A stretch of DNA of 64,000 nucleotides from Tipula vernalis (GCA_958295665.1 OY282560.1:56420333-56484332); one strand, 5' to 3'; counted from the first letter of the stretch, positions 47,301 to 59,655 are shown. Notes: generated by a model from the sequence alone, not told the origin. Numbers and translations are program-made.

Positions 47301-50209
47301 TGACACACTGAAATCAAAAGTCGAGATACATGAGCGTTCTCATGAATAACATAGCAAAGAAATTTGCAACTCTGCAGAAGACGAAATACAAAAGTGGAAA
47401 ATTTCTCAGTTTATGAAGAGTCGGTTAAATTGAAACTAAAATGTTTAATCAGTGCGGTCTTTGTAATCGATTTGCTGTAGTGTTTTGAAAATTGCAGAGG
47501 CTAGCGGACTGATATATCGGTAGGCCGAGCGGCAGGAAGGCCAACAGACAGAAAGACACTAGACCAACAGACAAACCGAACGTCAGACAAGCCGACAGAC
47601 AGACAAGCAGACCGATAATTAAAATGACAGACAGATCGACGGACAAACCGACAGAATATTTCTCTATAAAATTTAACATTTTGTGGCTCTATAATATTTC
47701 TAACAGAATATTGCGTTGGTCTAATAAGTGCGGTGAACAAAAATCTCAACAAATTCCATTCTAATAATTCCAATAGTACAAGAGTTTATTAAACTCGACC
47801 GCTTAATAATATGTATCCTCAAAAACATTCAACACCAACAAGGAAGTAATTTATTGTACGGTAAGAGTACAAAAAAAACTAAGACAAATCATGAAAATGT
47901 GATGCGGATAAAAGAAACGTTTCCAAATCGAATTGCGAGAACGAAACAAAACAAGAAATATTTTCATGTACGTCTCCGATCGTTTTTGGTATGCCTGGGC
48001 TATTTCAGTGTAAAACGGTATTGTATTATATACACAAGACTATATTGAATACAGACATCAACCTGGATACCGACCGCACCGCATTGATAAGGCCATGATG
48101 AAACACAAAAATAAAAGAATTAAAATATCGATTGCATGGTGATGCTGATGATAATTGTATTATGTAGCAGCGCATTCATATGTACCGAGTAAAAGAAGAT
48201 TTCAACTCTTGGATTTTTTTTTTTTTTTGGTTTTTTTAAGTCATTTAATTTGACACGGTCATGGGATTATGGTATAATACAAGAGAATATGCACATCATT
48301 TTCTTTAATCGAATCAATGGACTATGCAAAACGTAGGTAATACAGCAACAAAAACACAACAATAAAATTTATGATGAAAATATGTAGTATTGCGAGAAAA
48401 TGAAAACTAAAATTGAGAGATAATTATTTGCAGAATATAAAAGTGCAACAAAAAAAAAAACCAAACGCAAAAAAAAAATGTTCGACAGCAAAGCAGTACT
48501 GAAACAAAAAGGTAAAACGGGATTTTGCATTTTCGCTTTGATGTTATGCGTAAAAATTTGCATTCACGTGCGAAATAATTACGTTAATTTAACGAATATT
48601 ATCACTCATTATATTATGATGAGTAAAAAAGTATGTAGGTATGTATGTACATATATTCTACAGTACACGAGCTAATTATAATTAGTTCAATGATATTTAT
48701 GCATGCGACGTTTATGTATGCGCTTTAATAACATGCATGTTAATTTTCTTACGCGTATATGAATGTAATTATTGTTTACATTACGTTGTAGTAATTTATG
48801 TCGTGTATTGTCAATTATTGTTTTTGAAGTGGTATATTTTGTACTTTGCGAGAAAGGAACCACATCAATTTAAACCAAATTTGTCATCGTTCCGATGGTG
48901 TGTGAGTAGGGTAGCCTATATAATGGGCCACGTACTCAATGCTTTAGAAAGCTGATAAGCAAGCATTTTTTGCAAAATTGCGAGAAATGGTATACCAGAG
49001 CCTTCTAGAGTATAGAGCCATAATCATAATGAAGTATTTTTTTAGGAGCTTTTTTAGTGATATAACTTTTCACTGATTTCCATATAGGAATCCATTGTAA
49101 AATGGTGTTTTTTAGCGCCAAGTTTTTCAATGAAAAAAGCAGTTATAGATTTTAAAATTGTTTAAAGAGCTTTTATGAAGTAGATTCTTTTCCAGCCCAA
49201 CAATAGAAAGCTTTATAAAGTCAAATTTTCATTTAATATTACCATTTTACAAAAGCCCAATTTCAAATTAGTTCTTCTAGTTTCACACTAAACCCGTTTA
49301 CTTTTTTTGATTCAAACTTGATTAAACTTTCATGAGGCGATAATTAACAAATTCAGGAATTTAAACAATTCAAGCGTTTAGATAATGTACTTATACTATT
49401 CTACAAAATACAAAATCTACAAAATACAAAAAAATGCATAGATCAAAATACTCAAGGCTAAATTAGTTAAAGTCTGTTTCTTCGATGACAAAGTTTTCCA
49501 ATAAAATAATAACCATACAGGTATTTTGTCTCAAACGACAAATTCCTTTTTGTATAACCAAAAAGGAAATAAATCCATCAAAATCGAAATGATCCGACAT
49601 GATTTTATTGTGTGTTTGGAGCTTGGTTTGAGTAGAGAGATCAAATAAAAATTATATTTCTTAATTTTCGTTTTGGTAGACATTTTTCGTTATTATTTTA
49701 TGATTTTGTTTTTTAATTGGTCATCAAAAATTTGATTGATTATATTAATACGTAATTAAAAAAGAATCAAAAATCGTATAATTTAATAATAATATAATTA
49801 AGAGACACACAAAATATTGGTATTTATTAAAGACTATATATCTATATGTACCAGAAGAAAAAAAAATCTGATCCGGTTTAATTAATTTATTTAATTTATG
49901 TATACGAGTTCGATACAATAAAAAAAGAAATATGATCGATTTTGATCGATGATTGTCAATTTAATCTTTTCTTTCTCGATTCTTAGATTTTTTTGTTGTT
50001 GTTTGTGTTATCTTATTATTTTATGTAATTTCTTGATTGATGTGATAAAAATTCTTTTGAAACCCAACATTTTATTTATTTTTATTTTTTTATCTGCTTT
50101 GGCCATCTTTTGATTCAATTATAAGTTTTATTGTTCTTACTGTGCGCTTAATAGGTTTTTTGTGTGTGAAAATATACCTTATACACACAGACCGTACTCA
50201 TTTGCAGTA
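47301..50209. other. AT-rich intergenic region with simple repeats
   Basis: No protein family recognised. 47530-47660 is a degenerate GACAGACC-type simple repeat. Several A and T homopolymers occur (48218-48230, 48451-48460). Open frames are short and featureless. Confidence 0.5.
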
Positions 50210-50455
50210 TTTTTTTATTCGCTCCCGATAGCTGGTATCGAGAGCAGTCATTTTACTACGCCTAAATTTAAATTTGACGCGCTATTTATTGGTAAACTAT
50301 ACTTATTTAACATCAAACTATCATATTTAGTTCAATTGTTTAGCAAAAAGTTCATATAAAAAATATTTGGCTCTACCTATTTATACTGAGCGCTATCGGG
50401 CGCCACATTTTATATGACGGCTCTCGATAGCAGCTATCCGGAGCGAATAAAAAAA
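50210..50455. mobile_element. 246-bp MITE with 42-bp terminal inverted repeats
   Basis: Left end tttttttattcgctcccgat to 50251 and right end 50414-50455 are inverted copies with about four mismatches over 42 bp. Each terminal repeat holds a nested palindrome (for example gatagcagctatc on the right), so the ends can fold twice. No coding. The target duplication is not clear; another six bases outside each end partly match (gc.g). Confidence 0.85.
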
Positions 50456-50947
50456 CGCGGCTATTATTGATAGTAAGCACAAAAGTGTTGGAATTTATAA
50501 GACGAATGCATTTTTATTACACATTATAATTATAATTTTATGGGATAATTTTATTTGTTTTATTGATTTTAATTAGAAAGATACGAGAAAATTATAAAAA
50601 GTTAATTTAATTTCTTTCTGTTTTATATTTATAATTTATGTAATTTCAAATCCAATTAGAAATCGGATAAAATTGTTTATATTTCATGTTTGTAGATAAT
50701 GGTTGTTTATATTATACAGATAGTTGATTATATATCTTATGGTTTTACGTGACGAAACGCTTTTTATAAGACAAACAATATTTTCTCGTCTTGTAAAATA
50801 ATAAATTTGATTAGAATTGCAACCTGTTGGATGTGACAACTGCTACATACCTTAAAGAAAATCATCATTACCTACAGCGGCAAACACAAGAGACCAACCA
50901 TAGAACGAACGCATCAAAACGATCACCAAGCGAAAACAAAAAAGCGA

Positions 50948-50950
<3 letters not shown>
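50456..50950. other. AT-rich spacer before the microsatellite block
   Basis: About 500 bp of non-coding AT-rich DNA with no recognised feature. Confidence 0.4.
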
Positions 50951-51042
<92 letters not shown>

Positions 51043-51830
51043 TCTCTCTCTCTCTTTCTCTCTCTCTCACTCTCACTCTCACTCTCACACCCACTCTCAC
51101 TCTCACACCCACTCTCACACTCAAACCCACTCTCACTCTCACAACCACTCTCACACCCACTCTCACACCCACTCTCACTCTCACCACCACTCTCTCACTC
51201 TTACTCTTACCTCTTACCTCTTACTCTCTTACTCTCTTACTCTCTTACTCTCTTACTCTCTTACTCTCTTACTCTCTTACTCTCTTACCCTCTTACTCTC
51301 TTACTCTCTTACTCTCTTACTCTCTTACTCTCTTACCCTCTTACTCTCTTACTCTCTTACTTTCTTAGTTTCTTACTCTCTTACTCTCTTACTCTCTTAC
51401 TCTCTTACTCTCTTACTCTCTTACCCTCTTACTCTCTTACTCTCTTACTCTCTTACTCTCTTACTCTCTTACTCTCTTACTCTCTTACTCTCTTACTCTC
51501 TTACTCTCTTACTCTCTTACTCTCTTACTCTCTTACTCTCTTACTCTCTTACTCTCTTACTCTCTTACTCTCTTACTCTCTTACTCTTTTACTCTCTTAC
51601 TCTCTTACTCTCTTACTCTCTTACTCTCTTACTCTCTTACTCTCTTACTCTCTTACTCTCTTACTCTCTTACTCTCTTACTCTCTTACTCTCTTACTCTC
51701 TTACTCTCTTACTCTCTTACTCTCTTACTCTCTTACTCTCTTACTCTCTTACTCTCTTACTCTCTTACTCTCTTACTCTCTTACTCTCTTACTCTCTTAC
51801 TCTCTTACTCTCTTACTCTCTTACTCTCTT
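50951..51830. repeat. CT-rich microsatellite: (CT)n then (TTACTCTC)n
   Basis: 50951-51039 is (CT)n of about 44 dinucleotides. 51040-51190 mixes CTCACTCT and CACACCCACTCT units. From about 51195 to 51830 the 8-bp unit TTACTCTC repeats about 80 times with few errors. The block ends at a MITE with a TA at the joint. Confidence 0.97.
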
Positions 51831-51831
51831 A

Positions 51832-52447
51832 TGTCGATTTCGATTGATTTTTTTCCCCTCATTCGAGTACACTAGATAGAGTACCCTATTTTTTATCGTT
51901 AATCGAATGAAAATATTTTATTGCACTAGTGTTTAATTGTGTGTGTGTTTGGTCGAAAAATATCAACAATAATAAAAATAAATGGAGAAACTAAATGTAA
52001 ATTTAGAAGATTACAATTTAGTGTTTGATATCGAGGGATATGTTATAATGAGTAGGGCTTAGCGGTGTTGGAATAATTAACCGGCCAAATTCAAAATGCC
52101 ACCATTCAAATCACAAAATGTCATGAATAATAGCCGCCTAAAATCAAAATGTCATCACGACAAATCACAAAATGTCATAAATCAAGTAGCCGCCTAAAAT
52201 TAAAATGTCATCACGACAAATCAAAATGTCATTACGACAAAATATCACTGTCATATTCGTTGGTGTGTGTAAAAAGAGGGGTTACTCGACCAAAAAAGCT
52301 AGAGTAGCAAAAATTGCACTAGTGCAAAACTAGTACAAAAAAATTTTACCCTCAACGCATTTTTTTTTTTCAATGGGACGGTTTGACAGCCAATAGAGTA
52401 CTATTTTTACCCTTCGAGTGAAAAATTTTCTACAATCGAACTCGACA
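51832..52447. mobile_element. 616-bp MITE in the microsatellite, TA-flanked
   Basis: Ends TGTCGATTTCGATTG and CAATCGAACTCGACA are inverted repeats, and TA lies immediately outside both (51830-51831, 52448-52449), suggesting a Tc1/mariner-type target. Subterminal cttcgagtg/cattcgag and agagtac motifs also mirror each other. The middle (52090-52245) has about two and a half units of a 60-bp direct repeat containing agccgcctaaaat and aaatgtcatcacgacaaatc. A 26-codon frame (51983-52063) is the only coding hint. Confidence 0.8.
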
Positions 52448-52449
52448 TA

Positions 52450-54306
52450 ACTCTCTTACTCTCTTACTGTCTTACTGTCTTACTGTCTTACTGTCTTACT
52501 GTCTTACTATCTTACTCTCTTACTCTCTTACTCTCTTACTCTCTTACTCTCTTACTCTCTTACTCTCTTACTCTCTTACTCTCTTACTCTCTTACTCTCT
52601 TACTCTCTTACTCTCTTACTCTCTTACTCTCTTACTCTCTTACTCTCTTACTCTCTTACTCTCTTACTCTCTTACTCTCTTACTCTCTTACTCTCTTACT
52701 CTCTTACTCTCTTACTCTCTTACTCTCTTACTCTCTTACTCTCTTACTCTCTTACTCTCTTACTCTCTTACTCTCTTACTCTCTTACTCTCTTACTCTCT
52801 TACTCTCTTACTCTCTTACTCTCTTACTCTCTTACTCTCTTACTCTCTTACTCTCTTACTCTCTTACTCTCTTACTCTCTTACTCTCTTACTCTCTTACT
52901 CTCTTACTCTCTTACTCTCTTACTCTCTTACTCTCTTACTCTCTTACTCTCTTACTCTCTTACTCTCTTACTCTCTTACTCTCTTACTCTCTTACTCTCT
53001 TACTCTCTTACTCTCTTACTCTCTTACTCTCTTACTCTCTTACTCTCTTACTCTCTTACTCTCTTACTCTCTTACTCTCTTACTCTCTTACTCTCTTACT
53101 CTCTTACTCTCTTACTCTCTTACTCTCTTACTCTCTTACTCTCTTACTCTCTTACTCTCTTACTCTCTTACTCTCTTACTCTCTTACTCTCTTACTCTCT
53201 TACTCTCTTACTCTCTTACTCTCTTACTCTCTTACTCTCTTACTCTCTTACTCTCTTACTCTCTTACTCTCTTACTCTCTTACTCTCTTACTCTCTTACT
53301 CTCTTACTCTCTTACTCTCTTACTCTCTTACTCTCTTACTCTCTTACTCTCTTACTCTCTTACTCTCTTACTCTCTTACTCTCTTACTCTCTTACTCTCT
53401 TACTCTCTTACTCTCTTACTCTCTTTCTCTCTTTCTCTCTTACTCTCTTACTCTCTTACTCTCTTACTCTCTTACTCTCTTACTCTCTTACTCTCTTACT
53501 CTCTTACTCTCTTACTCTCTTACTCTCTTACTCTCTTACTCTCTTACTCTCTTACTCTCTTACTCTCTTACTCTCTTACTCTCTTACTCTCTTACTCTCT
53601 TACTCTCTTACTCTCTTACTCTCTTACTCTCTTACTCTCTTACTCTCTTACTCTCTTACTCTCTTACTCTCTTACTCTCTTACTCTCTTACTCTCTTACT
53701 CTCTTACTCTCTTACTCTCTTACTCTCTTACTCTCTTACTCTCTTACTCTCTTACTCTCTTACTCTCTTACTCTCTTACTCTCTTACTCTCTTACTCTCT
53801 TACTCTCTTACTCTCTTACTCTCTTACTCTCTTACTCTCTTACTCTCTTACTCTCTTACTCTCTTACTCTCTTACTCTCTTACTCTCTTACTCTCTTACT
53901 CTCTTACTCTCTTACTCTCTTACTCTCTTACTCTCTTACTCTCTTTCTCTCTTTCTCTCTTACTCTCTTACTCTCTTACTCTCTTACTCTCTTACTCTCT
54001 TACTCTCTTACTCTCTTACTCTCTTACTCTCTTACTCTCTTACTCTCTTACTCTCTTACTCTCTTACTCTCTTACTCTCTTACTCTCTTACTCTCTTACT
54101 CTCTTACTCTCTTACTCTCTTACTCTCTTACTCTCTTACTCTCTTACTCTCTTACTCTCTTACTCTCTTACTCTCTTACTCTCTTACTCTCTTACTCTTA
54201 CTCTTACTCTTACTCTTACTCTTACTCTTACTCTTACTCTTACTCTTACTCTTACTCTTACTCTTACTCTTGCTCTTACTTTTACTCTTACTCTTACTCT
54301 TACTCT
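52450..54306. repeat. (TTACTCTC)n microsatellite, about 217 copies, then (TTACTC)n
   Basis: After about five TTACTGTC variants (52465-52505), the 8-bp unit TTACTCTC runs almost perfectly to about 54190, with TTTCTCTC variants at 53423-53438 and 53943-53958, exactly 520 bp apart. At about 54190 the period drops to 6 bp (TTACTC) until 54306. Confidence 0.97.
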
Positions 54307-54629
54307 TGTCGTTTTCCAGTTACAACAAAGAGTAGCGAAAGAGTAGAAAACGAGTAGAAAGAGCTGTCAAAAGACAGTTGTTTGACATTTTAAGTGGAAC
54401 ATACAAAAAATTATTTTAAATGGCTTTGCTTTTTTGTTTGGGTGTGTGAATATGAGTATTAATTGTCAAATTACAATTTTGACAATTATACGTCAACTTT
54501 GCAATGCAATGCAATGTAGATGTAAATGTATTAGTTAGAGTAGTTTGCTACTCCGTCAATTTAGACGGATTTCAAGATGGCAGATTGTAGTAGCTTTAGA
54601 GTAGAGTAGCGTGTAAGTGGAAAACGACA
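54307..54629. mobile_element. 323-bp MITE in the microsatellite
   Basis: Terminal inverted repeats TGTCGTTTTCCAGTTACA and its complement with one mismatch (TGTAAGTGGAAAACGACA). Both flanks have ttactct, consistent with a 7-bp or shorter duplication but not provable in a repeat. Inside, gagtag motifs recur near both ends, and an imperfect palindrome (attgtcaaattacaattttg) sits in the middle. No coding. Confidence 0.8.
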
Positions 54630-55965
54630 TTACTCTTGCTCTCACTCTTACTCTTACTCTTATTCTTACATTACTCTTACTCTTTCTCACTCCTCACTCC
54701 TCACTCCTCACTCCTCACTCCTCACTCCTCACTCCTCACTCCTCACTCCTCACTCCTCACTCCTCACTCCTCACTCCTCACTCCTCACTCCTCACTCCTC
54801 ACTCCTCACTCCTCACTCCTCACTCCTCACTCCTCACTCCTCACTCCTCACTCCTCACTCCTCACTCCTCACTCCTCACTCCTCACTCCTCACTCCTCAC
54901 TCCTTACTCCTCACTCCTCACTCCTCACTCCTCACTCCTCACTCCTCACTCTTACTATTACTATTACTCTTTCTCACTCTTACTCTTACTCCTCACTCCT
55001 CACTCCTCACTCCTCACTCCTCACTCCTCACTCCTCACTCCTCACTCCTCACTCCTCACTCCTCATTCCTCATTCCTCACTCCCTACTCCTCACTCCTCA
55101 CTCCTCACTCCTCACTCCTCACTCCTTACTCCTCACTCCTCACTCCCTACTCCTCACTCCTCACTCCTCACTCCTCACTCCTTACTCCTCACTCCTCACT
55201 CCTCACTCCTCACTCCTCACTCCTCACTCCTCACTCTTACTCTTACTCTTACTCTTACTCTTTCTCACTCCTCACTCCTCACTCCTCACTCCTCACTCCT
55301 CACTCCTCACTCCTCACTACTCACTCCTCACTCCTCACTCCTCACTCCTCACTCCTCACTCCTCACTCCTCTTCTTTCTCACTCTTACTTTCACTCCTCA
55401 CTCCTCACTCCTCACTCCTCACTTCTCACTCCTCACTCCTCACTCCTCACTCCTCACTCCTCACTCATCACTCATCACTCATCACTCATCACTCATCACT
55501 CATCACTCATCACTCATCACTCATCACTCATCACTCATCACTCATCACTCATCACTCATCACTCATCACTCATCACTCATCACTCATCACTCATCACTCA
55601 TCACTCATCACTCATCACTCATCACTCATCACTCATCACTCTTCACTCTTCACTCTTCACTCTCCACTCTTCACTCTTCACTCTTCACTCTTCACTCTTC
55701 ACTCTTCACTCTTCACTCTTCACTCTTCACTCTTCACTCTTCACTCTTCACTCTTCACTCTTCACTCTTCACTCTTCACTCTTCACTCTTCACTCTTCAC
55801 TCTTCACTCTTCACTCTTCACTCTTCACTCTTCACTCTTCACGCTTCACGCTTCACTCTTCACTCTTCACTCTTCACTCTTCACTCTTCACTCTTCACTC
55901 CTCACTCTTACTCTTACTCTCACTCTCACTCTCACTCTCACAGAGAGACTCTCTCTCTCTCTCTG
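54630..55965. repeat. CT-rich microsatellite: 6-bp then 7-bp units
   Basis: 54630-54690 has TTACTC units; from about 54690 to 55463 the 7-bp unit CTCCTCA dominates, broken by short 6-bp TTACTC patches (54950-54990, 55232-55262, 55370-55395). 55464-55640 is (CTCATCA)n and 55641-55895 is (CTCTTCA)n, two single-base variants in separate blocks. It ends in CTCACT and (CT)n. Confidence 0.97.
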
Positions 55966-56179
55966 GTCGTGTGCGTTAGTTGATCAAAGATTTGATATCT
56001 ATTCTTAATCTTATTAAATCTTTACTACAATCGTTGAATATGTGGTCGTTATCTTCAATCACATTGCATTCAGTACTAGAATTAGTACATAGAATGTTGT
56101 TTTATTCGAGTAGGATGAGATAGCAGCAAAAAAAGCATAATTGAAAAGCGAATTAGTACAATATTCTTGAAACAAAAGA

Positions 56180-56990
56180 CACCCTGATTTTCTCTACCAG
56201 GCTATGATCAAATATTCAACCCAGCTAGCACCACACTTTGGTGGACTTTGGTATTGACATTAAGACAATCATGTATCAACTGACCACCAGCAACACCACC
56301 TTGCCGTTCTTGCAGATGGCAACCCTACTCTGCCAAATCGATGCACTTCTCAATTCTGATCCATTGTGCCCGATAAGCCCCGATCCTGATGATTTACTGG
56401 TACTTACACCAAGGCACTTTCTAATTGGTGAACCTCAAACTTTCATTCCCAAGCCAGACAAATTATTCCGTCCTCATGACTATCTAGATTGTAGAATATC
56501 CAACAATGCGTTCAAGGATTCTGGATAAAATAGTCTCGTGAATATCCGCAAACCTTACCACAACGGCCGAAGTAGAGGCAAGAATCGCCCTTGACATTGG
56601 AGATAACATCCTCGTCAAAGAGGAGAACTTAACACCAGCTCAATGGGTGCCTGAGATTATCATTAAACTCCACCCAGTAGCTCTACCATGTATTCCGATT
56701 TGAAAGTAAAACCGATCTGAAAGTTCATTTTTACTATGAAATAAATTTGATTTTCTTTTTTTCCTCTATACAAAATTTCTGAATTCGGGAAGAATTACTT
56801 TCAGATCGGAATACATAGTAGACCTACAGGTTCTGGTGGACTAATTCAAGTTGCTACTATCAGAACACCCAAGGTCAAATAAACCGACCAGTCGTTAAAT
56901 TACGTCGCCTACCACAAAACTATGATGAAACTACTCACAGAGCAATAATCAAGGTTAAGTAGGAAACATAACGGCGAGAATGGTTGCACC
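56180..56990 (+). pseudogene. BEL/Pao pol C-terminal fragment (integrase end and DUF5641)
   Basis: Upstream, FNPAS then a frameshift to HFGGLW is the end of the integrase core. 56238-56528 reads LPFLQMATLLCQIDALLNSDPLCPISPDPDDLLVLTPRHFLIGEP, the typical DUF5641 entry of BEL/Pao pol. Further on, GDNILVKEENLTPAQWVPE and KLHP (56605-56675), then after a 149-bp MITE GSGGLIQVATIRTPKV (56830-56880) and RPVVKLRRLPQNYDE. A section with LWGKYSREYL-type text between them is damaged. Only the 3' end of the element remains; no LTR was recognised. Confidence 0.85.
56678..56826. mobile_element. 149-bp MITE inserted in the BEL/Pao fragment
   Basis: Terminal inverted repeats of about 30 bp start TAGCTCTACCATGTATTCCG on the left and TAGGTCTACTATGTATTCCG on the complement of the right. 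CAG flanks both sides (56675-56677, 56827-56829). Removing the MITE and one CAG joins KLHP to GSGG of the BEL protein in frame, fixing the 3-bp target duplication. The superfamily is uncertain; a 3-bp duplication suits PIF/Harbinger or CACTA. Confidence 0.87.
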
Positions 56991-58292
56991 GCAAGCAAAT
57001 TGACGCAACTCAACTCGACACCTAGACAAAGGCATTAACACCACCTATATATTTATACACTTACACAAGTTACACATATAGTCCAGTGTTTAACAGTTTT
57101 TCGCTCAGAATTCTTTCGGACAAAATCGATTGACATGAAATTTGGACTAGGAAATGGGTCAAGCAGAAAAATGTATATAGTGCCGATGTGTGCTTTTAAG
57201 CTGGGGCTGGTGCCACCTCTTTTCGGGGGTGCAAATTAATTCCTTCCAAATAACCGCAGAAATCGATAGAGGGATGAATTCTAAGCAAAAAATGTTTAAT
57301 GAAGTTTTTTCAATAAATCAATATTTTTCGAGTTATTCACGATTGAAAATGTTGATTTTTTATCTAAAAAATGCATGTTAGAGCGAATTTTCACGAACGG
57401 AATAACAGAGATAAACGGAAAAACAGAGATAAATTGTAACAGTAGCTAATAATAAAATATTTTCAATTTTTCTAAAATAAATAAAACAAAATTGTTGAAT
57501 TCTTTCATTTACAACCGTAAAGTGGTTCGATTATTTGAAAATTTCAGTGGTTCGTTTATAGGCAAAGGCAACATTTGTATGGTTCCTTTACAAAAGTCTG
57601 TTGTTATTTTATTTTTGCAACCTCAGCGCTAAGCATAATGCATCTCCACATCAATTCAGACAACTGGAATTTTCTGGGCAATTTACCATGGACATACAGC
57701 CCAATTGTCATATTCGTGTCATTTCAAGTGACGTGACTATAGTCGTATCACGTTGCGCTAAAATTTGTATTGTTGAAGTCGATTCAAGCAACACGATGGC
57801 AAATAATTAGTCATTTTCAAACTAAAAAAAATAAATATGTACAAATTATTAACAATATTTATACATAAACAAATATTAAAAACATACATGAAAAACAATT
57901 ATTACAAAAAAATTAATAATAAACTATTGTACCTTTTACGTTCAATTTTAACTATGTATAATAGTCACTTCTTCTCACTTGGAAAATTGATGAGGTAAGA
58001 ATGTCGTTTGAAGTGACATTTGTCGTTCCAAGTGACTTAAGGCATAAGAAATGACTTTGACAAACATGGCACGATTTCTGTAATTGAAGTAACAACATAT
58101 CTCGGGATCAATAGTGTAGTCGTAGGCGCACTTTTACGTAAAACCAAATATTAATTCATGCCATCTAGATTATTACACAATCGCAGAAGCAGCAAAACTA
58201 AAGAATTACTAAAAGATTTCCCCAAATCTTATGGAACGCAGTGAACAATATCGTCTCCCGCAACCTATTTAAGCATATAACGCTATATCACC

Positions 58293-58391
58293 TCGATAAT
58301 CGACACGATTCTGTGTTGCCTTTTCCTTTTTCGTATTATCAAATGAAAAAACGAAAACGCAATACAGAGTCGTGTCGATTGCCGATCGACT
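58293..58391. repeat. long inverted repeat (hairpin, about 36-bp arms)
   Basis: The left arm aatcgacacgattctgtgtt pairs with the right arm ending acagagtcgtgtcgatt, continuing through ttcctttttcg/cgaaaacg, with a loop of about 15 bases and outer tcgat/atcga matches. Likely a small MITE; no clear target duplication. Confidence 0.75.
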
Positions 58392-59472
58392 TTTGAAACA
58401 AAGGGGTAATTATGTATAAAACCAAAATTTATGCATCTCAATGATTTATTATTTATTTACTTCATTCGCTTCTGTTCTTTTATTTATTAAACATATTAAA
58501 TTTACAGTTAATTAATAAATTTCTCCTTAATAAATATTTTTGAATTTTTTGTTGTTTTTTGTTTATTGTTACTATTTATTTATTTCTGTTATATGTAAAA
58601 TGTAATGTGGTATGAAAAAAATGATTTTTTTAAAAATAACAAAATACAAATATTTGTTTATGTTTTAAAATTTTTTGTTTGTTTTAATTTTTAAATTATT
58701 ATTAAATGATGAATTATTTTTAAATTATTTACAAAACCAAAAACTAAACAATAAAATAAAAATGATGTAATGATAATACGTAATTACAAATATTTTAATA
58801 ATAATAATAATTATGCTTGTTTGTTTAACATAAATATAAATAAATGTACTATAAATTAAATTTAATGTAATGTAATAAAATATGCGAAAACAAAAAAAAA
58901 GTTAACGAAAAACAAATATAAAAAAAACGGTTGGTATTTGCAATTTATTGATTGACATTATTTCATTATTTTTAATAATTTTAATTAGAAAACAACTGAA
59001 TTGGGTAACAAACTTAATAATCAACGAATTAAAGCACATGGGAGAATGATTAACAAATTTATTTTAGTTGACCAATTAAGCTTTCTGTGGCATTTAATTC
59101 ATTGATCGCGGGTATTTAATAATTTTCATGGCTGAACACACAATCGAGCCACTTATTTCTTCTCATGAGATAATAACACTATAATAATTAATGTAAATAT
59201 GGCTGTTAAATTACAGTATTACAAATAAAAGCTTCGATTTGCTGAAATTCATTTTTAAATTTTATACAAAAAAAAATTTAGGTTGATTAGGCTTTCATAT
59301 AGTACATACAAAAAAAATCCATTAGCCTATTTTAAGCTCCCAAAAGCTTATTAAATAAAATAAATTATTTCAAAAAAGTAAAGATCTTTGTAATTATTCA
59401 ATTATTTGACTTTTCAAAAATAGATTTTTTTTTTTTTTTAATAAAATAAATTTCCTTTTTTTAATTCTTCCA

Positions 59473-59478
59473 TTTATT
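59473..59478 (-). terminator. candidate polyadenylation signal of USP47
   Basis: AATAAA on the minus strand (TTTATT in the given strand) about 180 bases downstream of the USP47 stop. The region is AT-rich, so chance matches are common and other signals may be used. Confidence 0.35.
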
Positions 59479-59655
59479 TACAAAATGTTGGCTTTATGGC
59501 AATAATAATAAAAAAAAAAAAAGAAAACAGAAAAATGATTAATTAAATTAGAACAAAACAAACAGAAAAATTCAGTCAAACATTAGTAAGTTCATCGATT
59601 ATCATCATCACTATGCTCTAGGCGAACTTGAATAAATCTCTTCTCCTCAATCTCT

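Larger units (their letters stand above)
56991..59655. other. AT-rich intergenic region
   Basis: About 2.7 kb, very AT-rich from 57800 to 59580. No gene or known element. A segment at 57700-58040 has several caagtgac/gtcacttg motifs in both directions that may be a worn inverted-repeat element. The USP47 3' UTR occupies the right end. Confidence 0.5.

Noticed and set aside
50827..51879. 350-codon plus-strand frame of Leu/Ser/Tyr repeats
   Set aside because: It is a translation of the (CT)n and 8-bp microsatellite; an 8-bp unit without stops reads open in all three frames.
54617..56008. 463- and 447-codon plus-strand frames of HSSLLTP repeats
   Set aside because: Translation of the 7-bp CTCCTCA-type microsatellite; two overlapping frames are equally open, as expected for a stop-free repeat.
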